Source of the DNA: Actinomycetes bacterium
Lineage (GTDB): Bacteria; Actinomycetota; Actinomycetes; Actinomycetales; Cellulomonadaceae
NCBI GenBank assembly: GCA_023426865.1
Contig: JAEZBT010000159.1
Location: 1-5,827 of the forward strand
Reading direction: 5' to 3'
DNA length: 5,827 bases
Shown here: in pieces, positions 1 to 5,827 of the stretch
Numbering within the stretch: position 1 is the first letter of the stretch
Layout of the letters: every line of letters starts with the position of its first letter
Position numbers and translations under genes: made by a program
The notes under the pieces: model-generated
Seen by the model: only the letters and a program-made list of their open reading frames with translations
What the model was told of the DNA's origin: nothing
The model's database searches: none

Positions 1-217
1 GGGTGGCGTCGGACCGCGCGGCGGAGTCGGCTTGCGAGCCGCGCAGCGCCTCGGCGCCACGGCGGAGCCGGTCACCCATCGACGGCGCGGTGCCGCCGCT
101 GACCGGACCGGTCACCGGGCGCACGCCGGACTGGTCGTCCGCGGGCATGCCCGCCGGTCGGCTCGCCGGCGTCTTCTTCGGCGCGATCGACGGCGGTTGG
201 GTCCGCTCGCTGCTCAT
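1..217 (-). CDS. DUF3566-type membrane protein, N-terminal part only (cut by left window edge)
   Basis: The reading frame opens with an ATG at 217-215 and stays open to the left edge, giving 72 visible residues. The ATG overlaps the gyrA stop as ATGA, and GAGGGAG at 228-222 is a good ribosome binding site inside the gyrA 3' end. The visible protein begins [15 protein letters not shown] and is rich in Pro, Ala, Ser, Gly and charged residues. It has no membrane segment and looks disordered. In actinobacteria the gene directly after gyrA usually encodes a small DUF3566 protein (Rv0007 in Mycobacterium tuberculosis) with a variable disordered N-terminus and C-terminal membrane segments. The C-terminal domain that would prove this lies outside the window, so the family call rests on position and on the style of the N-terminus. 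Its biochemical function is not known to me. The overlap suggests translational coupling to gyrA. Confidence 0.7.
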   Translation of the reverse strand, partial: MSSERTQPPSIAPKKTPASRPAGMPADDQSGVRPVTGPVSGGTAPSMGDRLRRGAEALRGSQADSAARSDAT

Positions 218-3003
218 CGGTCTCCCTCAGTCGGGGTCTGCTCGGCCGAGGTCGGTCCGGCGTTCCCCTGCTCGTCCGCGCCCTCGTCCGGGTCCGCGTC
301 CTCGTCCAGGTGCGCGGGCGTGCCCGCAGCGGGGTCAACGGTAGCCGCATCAGCGGCCGGTGCGGGTGCCGAGCCGTCGCCCGAGCCGTTCTCGTCACCG
401 TTCTCGCCAGAGTTCTCCACACCGTCCTCGCCGCCGAGGTTGCGCTCGACGTTGCGCGCGACGGCGAGGATCCGGTCCCCGGCGTCGGGCTTGGCGAGGA
501 TCACGCCCGCGGAGTCGCGGCCGTACACGGGGATCTCGTCGACGCTCGAGCGGACAACCTTGCCGCTCTCCATCACGACGAGCACCTCGTCGCCCTGCTC
601 GACCATCTTCGCGCCGACCAGGTTGCCGCGACCGTCCGGCAGCCGGACCGCGCGCACACCCTTGGTGCCGCGGTTGGTCCGCCGGTAGTCGAGGTTGCCC
701 TGCGCGTTCACGCGGTGCATGTCCGAGCGCTTCGCGTACCCGCCGTCGGTCACCGTGACGAGGTAGGAGCTCTCGCGGACGACGTCCATCGCGAGAAGCT
801 CGTCGTCGCCCTCGAACTTCATGCCGGTGACGCCGGCCGTGGCCCGGCCCATGGCGCGGAGCTGGTCGGCCTCGGCGCGGAACCGCACGGCCTGGCCGAG
901 CCGTGACACCAGCAGCAGCTCGTCGCCGTCGTCGATGAGTGCGGCCGAGACGACCTCGTCGGTGCCGCCGTCGTCGTCCTCGCGCAGGTTGATCGCGATG
1001 AGGCCGCCGGACCGCGGCGAGTCGTACTCCGACAGGCGCGTCTTCTTCACGTGCCCGCGCCGGGTGGCGAGCACCAGGTACTCGGCCTGCTCGTAGTCGC
1101 GCAGGTCGATGATCTTGGCGATCTGCTCTCCCGGCTGGAACGCCAGCAGGTTCGCGACGTGCTGGCCCTTCGAGTCGCGGCCGCCCTCGGGCAGCTCGTA
1201 GGCCTTGGCCCGGTACACGCGGCCGAGGTTCGTGAAGAACAGCAGCCAGTGGTGCGTCGTCGTGACGCCGAAGTGCTCGACGACGTCGTCCGCCCGCAGC
1301 TGTGCGCCACGCACACCCTTGCCGCCGCGCTTCTGCACGCGGTACTGGTCGCTGCGGGTGCGCTTGACGTAGCCGCCGCGCGTGATCGTGACGACGACCT
1401 CCTCCTCGGCGATGAGGTCCTCCATGGAGACCTCGCCGTCGTAGGGGAGCACCTGGGTGCGGCGGTCGTCGCCGTACTTGTCGACGATCTCGCCCAGCTC
1501 GCTGCCGACGATCTCCCGCTGGCGCTCGGGCTTGGCGAGGATGTCGGTGTAGTCGGCGATCTTCGCCATCAGCTGCTCGTACTCGTCCAGGATCTTCTGG
1601 CGCTCGAGGGCGGCCAGCTGGCGCAGCTGCAGGTTGAGGATCGCGCGGGCCTGGATCTCGTCGACCTCGAGCAGCGTCATCAGGCCCTCGCGCGCGTCCT
1701 CGACGGTGGCCGACGCGCGGATGAGCGCGATGACCTCGTCGAGCGCGTCGAGCGCCTTGAGGTAGCCGCGCAGTACGTGCGCCCGCTCCTCGGCCTGGCG
1801 CAGGCGGAACCGGGTCCGCCGCTGGATGACGTCGAGCTGGTGGTTCACCCAGTGCCGCACGAACGCGTCGATCGACAGGGTCCGCGGGACGCCCTCGACC
1901 AGCGCGAGCATGTTCGCGCCGAAGGTGTCCTGCAGCTGGGTGTGCTTGTAGAGGTTGTTCAGCACGACCTTCGCGACGGCGTCGCGCTTGAGCACGATGA
2001 CGAGGCGCTGGCCCGTGCGGCCGGAGGTCTCGTCGCGGATGTCCGCGATCCCGGCGACCCGGCCGTCCTTGACGAGGTCCGCGATCTTCGACGCGAGGTT
2101 GTCGGGGTTGACCTGGTACGGCAGCTCGCTGACCACCAGGCAGGTGCGGTTCTGGATCTCCTCGACCGTGACGACCGCGCGCATCGTGATCGAGCCGCGG
2201 CCCGTGCGGTACGCGTCCTCGATGCCGCGCCGGCCCAGGATGGTCGCGCCCGTCGGGAAGTCCGGGCCCTGGATCCGCTGGATGAGCGCCTCGAGCAGCT
2301 CCTCCTTCGTCGCCTCCGGGTGCTCCAGGTACCACTGCACGCCCGACGCGACCTCACGCAGGTTGTGCGGCGGGATGTTCGTGGCCATGCCCACGGCGAT
2401 GCCCGCGCTGCCGTTGACCAGCAGGTTCGGGAACCGGGCCGGCAGGACGACGGGCTCCTTGGTGCGGCCGTCGTAGTTGTCGCGGAAGTCGACGGTGTCC
2501 TCGTCGATGTCGCGCACCATCTCCATGGCGAGCGGCGCCATCCGGCACTCGGTGTACCGCGGGGCGGCGGCAGGGTCGTTGCCCGGCGAACCGAAGTTGC
2601 CCTGGCCCTGGACCAGCGGGTACCGCATCGTCCAGTCCTGCACGAGGCGGACGAGCGCGTCGTAGATCGCGACGTCGCCGTGCGGGTGGTACTTGCCCAT
2701 GACGTCGCCGACGACGCGGCTGCACTTGGAGAACTGCCGGTCGGGCCGGTAGCCGCCGTCGTACATCGCGTACAGGACGCGGTTGTGCACCGGCTTGAGG
2801 CCGTCGCGGACGTCCGGCAGCGCGCGGCCGACGATGACGCTCATCGCGTAGTCGAGGTACGACCGCTGCATCTCCAGCTGCAGGTCGACCGGCTGGATGC
2901 GGTCGACGGCGGGGTCGATCTCGACCGGGTCGAGGGTCACCTCGGGGCCGGCGGACTCGGGGCCGGTGACGTCGCCGTCGTTCGGGGGGGTCTGCTCGCT
3001 CAC
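214..3003 (-). CDS. gyrA: DNA gyrase subunit A
   Basis: This is the breakage-reunion and DNA-wrapping subunit of gyrase (A2B2), a cytoplasmic type IIA topoisomerase that supercoils DNA using ATP. It has 929 residues, against roughly 840-875 in M. tuberculosis and E. coli. The winged-helix/tower region spans about 40-530: [15 protein letters not shown] at 46-60, HPHGD at 106-110, and catalytic Tyr150 in APRYTE. Residue numbers run exactly 28 above E. coli here. The GyrA box QKRGGKG (557-563) starts a C-terminal pinwheel with six visible blade repeats (near 537, 587, 642, 696, 747 and 807), which marks it as gyrase rather than topoisomerase IV. Residues 855-929 form an acidic tail. Oddities are Val111 where E. 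coli has Ser83 and Asn74 where E. coli has Arg46. There is no intein. The GTG at 3003 was chosen because GAGGA lies 3 bases upstream; a GTG at codon 22 is a weaker alternative. It lies 67 bases after gyrB. Confidence 0.98.
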   Translation of the reverse strand: MSEQTPPNDGDVTGPESAGPEVTLDPVEIDPAVDRIQPVDLQLEMQRSYLDYAMSVIVGRALPDVRDGLKPVHNRVLYAMYDGGYRPDRQFSKCSRVVGDVMGKYHPHGDVAIYDALVRLVQDWTMRYPLVQGQGNFGSPGNDPAAAPRYTECRMAPLAMEMVRDIDEDTVDFRDNYDGRTKEPVVLPARFPNLLVNGSAGIAVGMATNIPPHNLREVASGVQWYLEHPEATKEELLEALIQRIQGPDFPTGATILGRRGIEDAYRTGRGSITMRAVVTVEEIQNRTCLVVSELPYQVNPDNLASKIADLVKDGRVAGIADIRDETSGRTGQRLVIVLKRDAVAKVVLNNLYKHTQLQDTFGANMLALVEGVPRTLSIDAFVRHWVNHQLDVIQRRTRFRLRQAEERAHVLRGYLKALDALDEVIALIRASATVEDAREGLMTLLEVDEIQARAILNLQLRQLAALERQKILDEYEQLMAKIADYTDILAKPERQREIVGSELGEIVDKYGDDRRTQVLPYDGEVSMEDLIAEEEVVVTITRGGYVKRTRSDQYRVQKRGGKGVRGAQLRADDVVEHFGVTTTHHWLLFFTNLGRVYRAKAYELPEGGRDSKGQHVANLLAFQPGEQIAKIIDLRDYEQAEYLVLATRRGHVKKTRLSEYDSPRSGGLIAINLREDDDGGTDEVVSAALIDDGDELLLVSRLGQAVRFRAEADQLRAMGRATAGVTGMKFEGDDELLAMDVVRESSYLVTVTDGGYAKRSDMHRVNAQGNLDYRRTNRGTKGVRAVRLPDGRGNLVGAKMVEQGDEVLVVMESGKVVRSSVDEIPVYGRDSAGVILAKPDAGDRILAVARNVERNLGGEDGVENSGENGDENGSGDGSAPAPAADAATVDPAAGTPAHLDEDADPDEGADEQGNAGPTSAEQTPTEGDR

Positions 3004-3006
3004 ATG

Positions 3007-3011
3007 TCCTC
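3007..3011 (-). promoter_or_regulatory. gyrA ribosome binding site (closely spaced)
   Basis: GAGGA reads on the minus strand only 3 bases before the GTG start at 3003. An ATG at 3005-3003 overlaps the GTG but runs straight into TGA, so it cannot be the start. The short spacing is unusual. It either lowers initiation or points to use of the more upstream purines (GAGACGAGG). The encoded N-terminus MSEQTPP fits the family, which supports this start. Confidence 0.55.
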
Positions 3012-3037
3012 GTCTCGTCCGGTTCCTGGGTGGCGAC

Positions 3038-3066
3038 CGCGCGGGGCGCGCCGGCCGCCGTCGGCC
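3038..3066 (-). other. Two adjacent GC hairpins in the gyrB-gyrA gap
   Basis: On the transcribed strand, GGCCG-ACGG-CGGCC (3066-3053) starts just 4 bases after the gyrB TAG stop. It is followed by CGCGC-CCC-GCGCG (3050-3038). Both have 5-bp all-GC stems and short loops. No U-tract follows, so a full terminator is unlikely, and gyrB and gyrA should be co-transcribed. They could slow polymerase, protect a processed 3' end or set the GyrB:GyrA ratio. In DNA this GC-rich, short stems can also arise by chance. Confidence 0.35.
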
Positions 3067-3070
3067 ATCG

Positions 3071-5140
3071 CTAGATGTCCAGGAACCTCACGTCCTTGGC
3101 GTTGCGCTGGATGAAGGAGCGTCGGGACTCCACGTCCTCACCCATGAGCACCGAGAAGATCTCGTCGGCGGCGGCCGCGTCGTCGAGGGTGACCTGCAGG
3201 AGGATCCGGTGGTCCGGGTCCATCGTGGTCTCCCACAGCTCGTGGTAGTCCATCTCGCCGAGACCCTTGTAACGCTGGATGCCGTTCTCCTTGGGGATCC
3301 GCTTGCCGGCGGCCTGCCCGGCGGCGAGGACGGCGTCGCGCTCGCGGTCGGAGAAGACGTAGTCGTGCGACGAGTTCGACCACTTGATCCGGTAGAGCGG
3401 CGGCTGCGCGAGGTACACGTGCCCGTTGGTGATGAGCTCGGGCATGTACCGGAACAGCAGGGTGAGCAGCAGCGTCGTGATGTGCTGGCCGTCGACGTCG
3501 GCGTCGGCCATGAGCACGATCTTGTGGTACCGCAGCTTGGCGATGTCGAAGTCCTCGCCGATGCCCGTGCCGAACGCCGTGATCAGCGCCTGGACCTCGG
3601 CGTTGCCGAGCGCGCGGTCCAGCCGCGCCCGCTCGACGTTCAGGATCTTGCCGCGGAGCGGGAGGATCGCCTGGGTGCGCGGGTTGCGGCCGCGGACGGC
3701 CGAGCCACCTGCGGAGTCACCCTCGACGATGAAGATCTCGGACTCGGACGCGTCGTTGGACTGGCAGTCCTTGAGCTTACCGGGCATTCCGCCGGACTCG
3801 AGCAGGCCCTTGCGGCGAGTGGCCTCGCGCGCCTTGCGGGCCGCCATCCGTGCCTGCGACGCCTGGATCGACTTGCGGATGACGTCGCGCGCCTCGCCCG
3901 GGTGCGCGTCCAGCCAGTCGGCGAGCTGGTCGCCGACGACCTTCTGCACGAACGTCCGCGCCTCGGTGTTGCCGAGCTTCGTCTTGGTCTGGCCCTCGAA
4001 CTGCGGCTCGCCGAGCTTGACGGAGATGACGGCGGTCAGGCCCTCGCGGACGTCGTCGCCGGTGAGGTTGTCCTCCTTCTCCTTGAGGATGTTCTTCTCG
4101 CGCGCGTACTTGTTGATGAGCGTGGTCAGCGCCGCGCGGAAGCCCTCCTCGTGCGTGCCGCCCTCGGTGGTCGAGATGGTGTTCGCGTAGGTGTGCACCG
4201 ACTCCGAGTAGGCGGTGGTCCACTGCATCGCGATCTCGACGGAGATCCGGCGCTCGGTGTCCTCCGCGGAGAAGTCGATGACCTCCGGGTGCACGAGGTC
4301 GACCTTCTTGGTCGAGCTCAGGTGCTTGACGTAGTCGACCAGGCCACCGTCGTACTTGTAGACGACGGTGCGCGCCGGCGAGCCGTTGCCCGCCTCGGTG
4401 ATGCCGTCCGCCTCGTGTGCGCTCTTCGCGGCGACGGCGTCGGTGATCTCGTCCTCGGTCCCGGTGTGCTGCGGGCGCTCGTCGACGAGCGTGATCTTCA
4501 GGCCCTTGTTGAGGAACGCGTACTGCTGGAACCGCGAGCGAAGGGTCTCGAAGTCGAAGTCGGTGGTCTCGAAGATGTCGGAGTTCGGCCAGAAGGTGAC
4601 GCTGGTGCCGGTGTCCTCGGTCTCCTCGCCGACCTCGAGCGGCGCCTGCGGGACGCCGTCGCGGTACTCCTGGCGGTGCACGTGGCCCTGGCGGCGCACC
4701 TCGACGGTGAGCCGGTGCGACAGCGCGTTCACCACGGAGACGCCGACGCCGTGCAGGCCGCCCGAGACCGCGTAGCCGCCGCCGCCGAACTTGCCGCCGG
4801 CGTGGAGCACGGTGAGCACGACCTCGACGGCCGGCTTGCCCTCGCTCTCGACGATGCCGACCGGGATGCCGCGGCCGTTGTCGACGACGCGGGCGCCGCC
4901 GTCCGCCAGGAGCGTGACCTCGATGTGGTCGCAGTGGCCGGCGAGCGCCTCGTCGACCGAGTTGTCGACCACCTCGTACACGAGGTGGTGCAGACCGCGC
5001 GGGCCTGTCGAGCCGATGTACATGCCCGGGCGCTTGCGGACGGCCTCGAGCCCCTCGAGCACGGTGATCGCGCTCGCGTCGTAGCGCGGCGATGACGTCT
5101 CGGGGGTCACGGGGAGGGTGCTGGCGGTGGGATCAGCCAC
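3071..5140 (-). CDS. gyrB: DNA gyrase subunit B
   Basis: This is the ATPase and Toprim subunit of gyrase, partner of GyrA. It has 689 residues from the GTG at 5140 and ends in the family signature [11 protein letters not shown] before TAG. The GHKL ATPase shows [11 protein letters not shown] with catalytic Glu56 and Mg-binding Asn60 (E. coli Glu42 and Asn46), DNGRGIP with Asp87 (E. coli Asp73), the lid GLHGVGVS (128-135), and Arg150 (E. coli Arg136, an aminocoumarin contact). The transducer domain carries QTKTK with switch Lys386. Toprim shows [10 protein letters not shown] with Glu473, PLRGK (494-498) and DADVDG with Asp546 and Asp548. YKGLGEMD (624-631) marks the C-terminal part. All catalytic residues are intact. 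The GTG at 5140 is chosen because GAGGAG lies 11 bases upstream and MADPTAS fits the family. The frame runs open to 5275, but that extension is Arg/Pro-rich and has no binding site. It is probably the first gene of gyrB-gyrA-DUF3566. Confidence 0.98.
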   Translation of the reverse strand: MADPTASTLPVTPETSSPRYDASAITVLEGLEAVRKRPGMYIGSTGPRGLHHLVYEVVDNSVDEALAGHCDHIEVTLLADGGARVVDNGRGIPVGIVESEGKPAVEVVLTVLHAGGKFGGGGYAVSGGLHGVGVSVVNALSHRLTVEVRRQGHVHRQEYRDGVPQAPLEVGEETEDTGTSVTFWPNSDIFETTDFDFETLRSRFQQYAFLNKGLKITLVDERPQHTGTEDEITDAVAAKSAHEADGITEAGNGSPARTVVYKYDGGLVDYVKHLSSTKKVDLVHPEVIDFSAEDTERRISVEIAMQWTTAYSESVHTYANTISTTEGGTHEEGFRAALTTLINKYAREKNILKEKEDNLTGDDVREGLTAVISVKLGEPQFEGQTKTKLGNTEARTFVQKVVGDQLADWLDAHPGEARDVIRKSIQASQARMAARKAREATRRKGLLESGGMPGKLKDCQSNDASESEIFIVEGDSAGGSAVRGRNPRTQAILPLRGKILNVERARLDRALGNAEVQALITAFGTGIGEDFDIAKLRYHKIVLMADADVDGQHITTLLLTLLFRYMPELITNGHVYLAQPPLYRIKWSNSSHDYVFSDRERDAVLAAGQAAGKRIPKENGIQRYKGLGEMDYHELWETTMDPDHRILLQVTLDDAAAADEIFSVLMGEDVESRRSFIQRNAKDVRFLDI

Positions 5141-5151
5141 GGGCGAAGGTG

Positions 5152-5157
5152 CTCCTC
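5152..5157 (-). promoter_or_regulatory. gyrB ribosome binding site
   Basis: GAGGAG reads on the minus strand with 11 bases to the GTG at 5140. This is a strong Shine-Dalgarno match with slightly long spacing. It decides the start over the upstream in-frame GTG at 5275, which has no purine-rich site before it. Confidence 0.8.
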
Positions 5158-5168
5158 GTGCGTGTGAC

Positions 5169-5273
5169 GCGCGCGCGAACCGGTGCGGTCCTCCACGCTG
5201 GGACCTGGCGGGTACGGGGCGTCGTCGAGCGGGCACGCCGATCGGCCGAGCCCGCGGCGCGGCGCGCGCGAAC
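5169..5273. repeat. 12-base direct repeat at both ends of the gyrB leader
   Basis: GCGCGCGCGAAC occurs at 5169-5180 and again at 5262-5273 on the plus strand, 93 bases apart, and so brackets most of the gyrB leader. The copies are exact, but three quarters of each is an alternating CG run. Such runs recur easily in this composition, so the repeat may be accidental. Confidence 0.4.
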
Positions 5274-5281
5274 ACCAGGAA

Positions 5282-5298
5282 TGACAGGAGTCAGTCTA
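5282..5298 (-). promoter_or_regulatory. Candidate gyrB promoter: TAGACT -10 box with inverted repeat at the start site
   Basis: TAGACT at 5298-5293 (minus strand) fits the actinobacterial housekeeping -10 pattern TAnnnT. It sits in one of the few less GC-rich stretches of the gap. No convincing TTGACA-like -35 box is present 16-19 bases upstream; actinobacterial promoters often rely mainly on the -10. The predicted start is near 5286, leaving a leader of about 145 bases. TGAC-TCCT-GTCA (5293-5282) is a perfect 4-base inverted repeat centred on that start, which could be an operator or chance. The plus strand there also reads as an imperfect tandem repeat, CAGGAATGA then CAGGAGTCA (5276-5293). 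Confidence 0.5.
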
Positions 5299-5354
5299 CC
5301 GTGTGATGCCCCTCTGGGCCGCTTTCGCACAGCCAGGACGCGCGAACGGATCCC

Positions 5355-5384
5355 GGGGGTGACCAGGGGGTGGCCGGGCCGGGG
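5355..5384 (+). other. Potential G-quadruplex upstream of the gyrB promoter
   Basis: Four G-runs lie on the plus strand: five Gs at 5355-5359, five at 5366-5370, three at 5376-5378 and four at 5381-5384. The loops between them are 6, 5 and 2 bases. This satisfies the usual G3+N1-7 pattern. The G-rich strand is the template strand for gyrB, about 55 bases upstream of the -10 box. Formation in the cell is not shown by sequence alone, and the region is GC-rich anyway. Confidence 0.45.
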
Positions 5385-5417
5385 TTCTCGCGTCAGAGCG
5401 CAGCGGAGCGGATCGCC

Positions 5418-5451
5418 GACGCCGGCCGGCGGTCGACGCCGGCGGGGCGTC
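5418..5451 (-). terminator. Strong GC hairpin at the dciA stop, possible terminator without U-tract
   Basis: On the transcribed strand, GACGCC (5451-5446, including the last two bases of the dciA stop codon) pairs with GGCGTC (5423-5418). After a small internal loop, GCCGGCG (5443-5437) pairs with CGCCGGC (5431-5425) around the 5-base loop TCGAC. That gives 13 base pairs in total, 12 of them in GC-dominated steps. No T-run follows, so it is not a classical intrinsic terminator, but U-less hairpins after genes are common in actinobacteria. It would separate dciA transcription from gyrB or trim the dciA 3' end. Confidence 0.5.
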
Positions 5452-5827
5452 AGCCGTAGGTGTCGCGCGGGCCACGCCCGGGCACCGAGCGCTTCCCCTT
5501 GGCCCAGCGCGGACCGGCCGGGCCGAGCACCCGGACCTCCGTGACGACGTCGGGCCCGACCTCCTCGGTCAGGCGCGCCAGGAGCCGCGGCGCGAGCAGG
5601 CGGAGGCTGGTCGCCCAGGTCGTCGAGTCCGCACGCACGACCAGCAGGCCTTTCTCGAACGTCTCGGGCGTGCAGTGGTCGGCGATCTCGTCGCCCACGA
5701 CTTCGCGCCAACGCCCGACGACGCCGCCCACCGACAGCGGCTCGCTCCACCCGCGCTCGGCGGCCAGGCGCGCGAGCGTGTCGCCCACGAGCGTCGGGTC
5801 GCGGCCGTCGCCCGGGCGCACGTCGCC
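5450..5827 (-). CDS. dciA: DciA (DUF721) replicative-helicase loader/operator, 5' end cut by right window edge
   Basis: 125 residues plus a TGA stop are visible, and the frame is open to the right edge (it reads GDVRPGDGRDPTLVG). The start is therefore probably outside the window; a GTG at 5821 exists but has no visible ribosome binding site within the few remaining bases. Family features are GGVVGRWREVVGDEIADHC, CTPETF, LLVVRADSTTWATSLRLL and the C-terminal motif GPAGP...GRGPRDTYG typical of actinobacterial DUF721 proteins. DciA is the ancestral factor that recruits or activates the replicative helicase DnaB in bacteria lacking DnaC or DnaI. In actinobacteria it sits between recF and gyrB (Rv0004 in M. 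tuberculosis), as it would here. The KH-like core appears intact, and the C-terminus is basic (RWAKGKRSVPGRG), which suits DNA contact. The gene is followed at once by a strong hairpin. Confidence 0.93.
   Translation of the reverse strand, partial: GDVRPGDGRDPTLVGDTLARLAAERGWSEPLSVGGVVGRWREVVGDEIADHCTPETFEKGLLVVRADSTTWATSLRLLAPRLLARLTEEVGPDVVTEVRVLGPAGPRWAKGKRSVPGRGPRDTYG

Larger units (their letters stand above)
5141..5449. other. Non-coding dciA-gyrB intergenic region (gyr promoter and leader)
   Basis: These 309 bases hold no supportable gene on either strand. On the minus strand, in order, I see the hairpin at the dciA stop, a C-rich stretch (G-rich on the plus strand), the TAGACT -10 box, and a leader of about 145 bases up to the gyrB start. 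The leader contains the 10-base palindrome GCCGATCGGC at 5237-5246, flanked by CGGGC/GCCCG arms at 5230-5234 and 5250-5254, so it can fold into a hairpin with an internal loop. No known riboswitch is recognisable by eye. Confidence 0.75.

Noticed and set aside
1..217. tRNA-Ile and tRNA-Ala genes that often follow gyrA-DUF3566 in actinobacteria
   Set aside because: No cloverleaf or conserved tRNA bases are present. They would lie beyond the left edge if they exist.
2550..2700. Intein in gyrA near the catalytic tyrosine
   Set aside because: Some actinobacterial gyrA genes carry one here, but the sequence runs uninterrupted from HPHGD through APRYTECRM.
2941..2966. 11-base direct repeat CTCGGGGCCGG (2941-2951 and 2956-2966) within gyrA
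   Set aside because: It encodes a GPES/AGPE repeat in the variable, disordered N-terminus. It is probably a small in-frame duplication without function.
1051..5095. Very long plus-strand open frames opposite gyrA and gyrB (up to about 730 codons)
   Set aside because: They are mirror frames created by strong GC bias at third codon positions. Their translations are low-complexity Arg/Val/Leu/Asp text with no family signature, while the minus-strand frames are unmistakable gyrA and gyrB.
214..5140. Topoisomerase IV (ParC/ParE) instead of gyrase
   Set aside because: The GyrA box QKRGGKG, six pinwheel blades and the dciA-gyrB-gyrA-DUF3566 order all indicate gyrase.
5107..5196. Possible 29-codon upstream ORF (GTG at 5196) overlapping the gyrB start out of frame
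   Set aside because: It has only a weak AGG before it, no recognisable peptide or regulatory pattern, and such frames are expected by chance in this composition.
5141..5275. 45-residue N-terminal extension of GyrB starting at the in-frame GTG at 5275
   Set aside because: It is Arg/Pro/Ala-rich like translated non-coding GC-rich DNA, lacks a ribosome binding site and begins only about 11 bases after the predicted transcription start. The GTG at 5140 has GAGGAG and gives a family-like N-terminus.
5819..5821. GTG at 5821 as the true start of dciA
   Set aside because: The frame continues open to the window edge and the family usually has more N-terminal sequence, so I treat the gene as truncated by the window.

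Overview
This window looks like the chromosome of a high-GC Gram-positive actinobacterium. Base composition is strongly GC-rich, codons end mostly in G or C, and GTG starts are used for gyrA and gyrB. The protein sequences (GyrA with [10 protein letters not shown] and [11 protein letters not shown], GyrB with [13 protein letters not shown]) and the gene order dciA-gyrB-gyrA-DUF3566 are the arrangement known from actinobacteria just downstream of dnaA-dnaN-recF at the replication origin. The style suggests Micrococcales, perhaps a Cellulomonas-like genus, but that is inference from pattern recognition, not from a search.

Everything coding is on the minus strand, so transcription runs from high to low coordinates. 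From right to left the window holds: the 3' part of dciA (DUF721; its start lies off the right edge); a 309-base non-coding gap with a strong hairpin at the dciA stop, a G-rich run on the plus strand, a TAGACT -10 box and a long GC-rich leader; gyrB (689 residues from a GTG at 5140); a 67-base gap with two small hairpins; gyrA (929 residues from a GTG at 3003); and, overlapping the gyrA stop by an ATGA, the first 72 codons of a DUF3566-type gene cut by the left edge.

GyrB (ATPase and Toprim) and GyrA (breakage-reunion domain and DNA-wrapping pinwheel) form the A2B2 DNA gyrase that introduces negative supercoils. DciA is the replicative-helicase operator/loader. Together these are origin-proximal replication functions. 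The order and short spacing predict one gyrB-gyrA-DUF3566 transcript from a promoter in the dciA-gyrB gap.

This is a conserved housekeeping region. I found no mobile element, CRISPR array, tRNA or rRNA, toxin-antitoxin pair or undescribed system. The observations worth a second look are small: a valine at the key quinolone-resistance position of GyrA, an asparagine replacing a usually basic residue in its DNA-binding helix, a 75-residue acidic GyrA tail, and several structure-forming elements in the gyrB promoter region.
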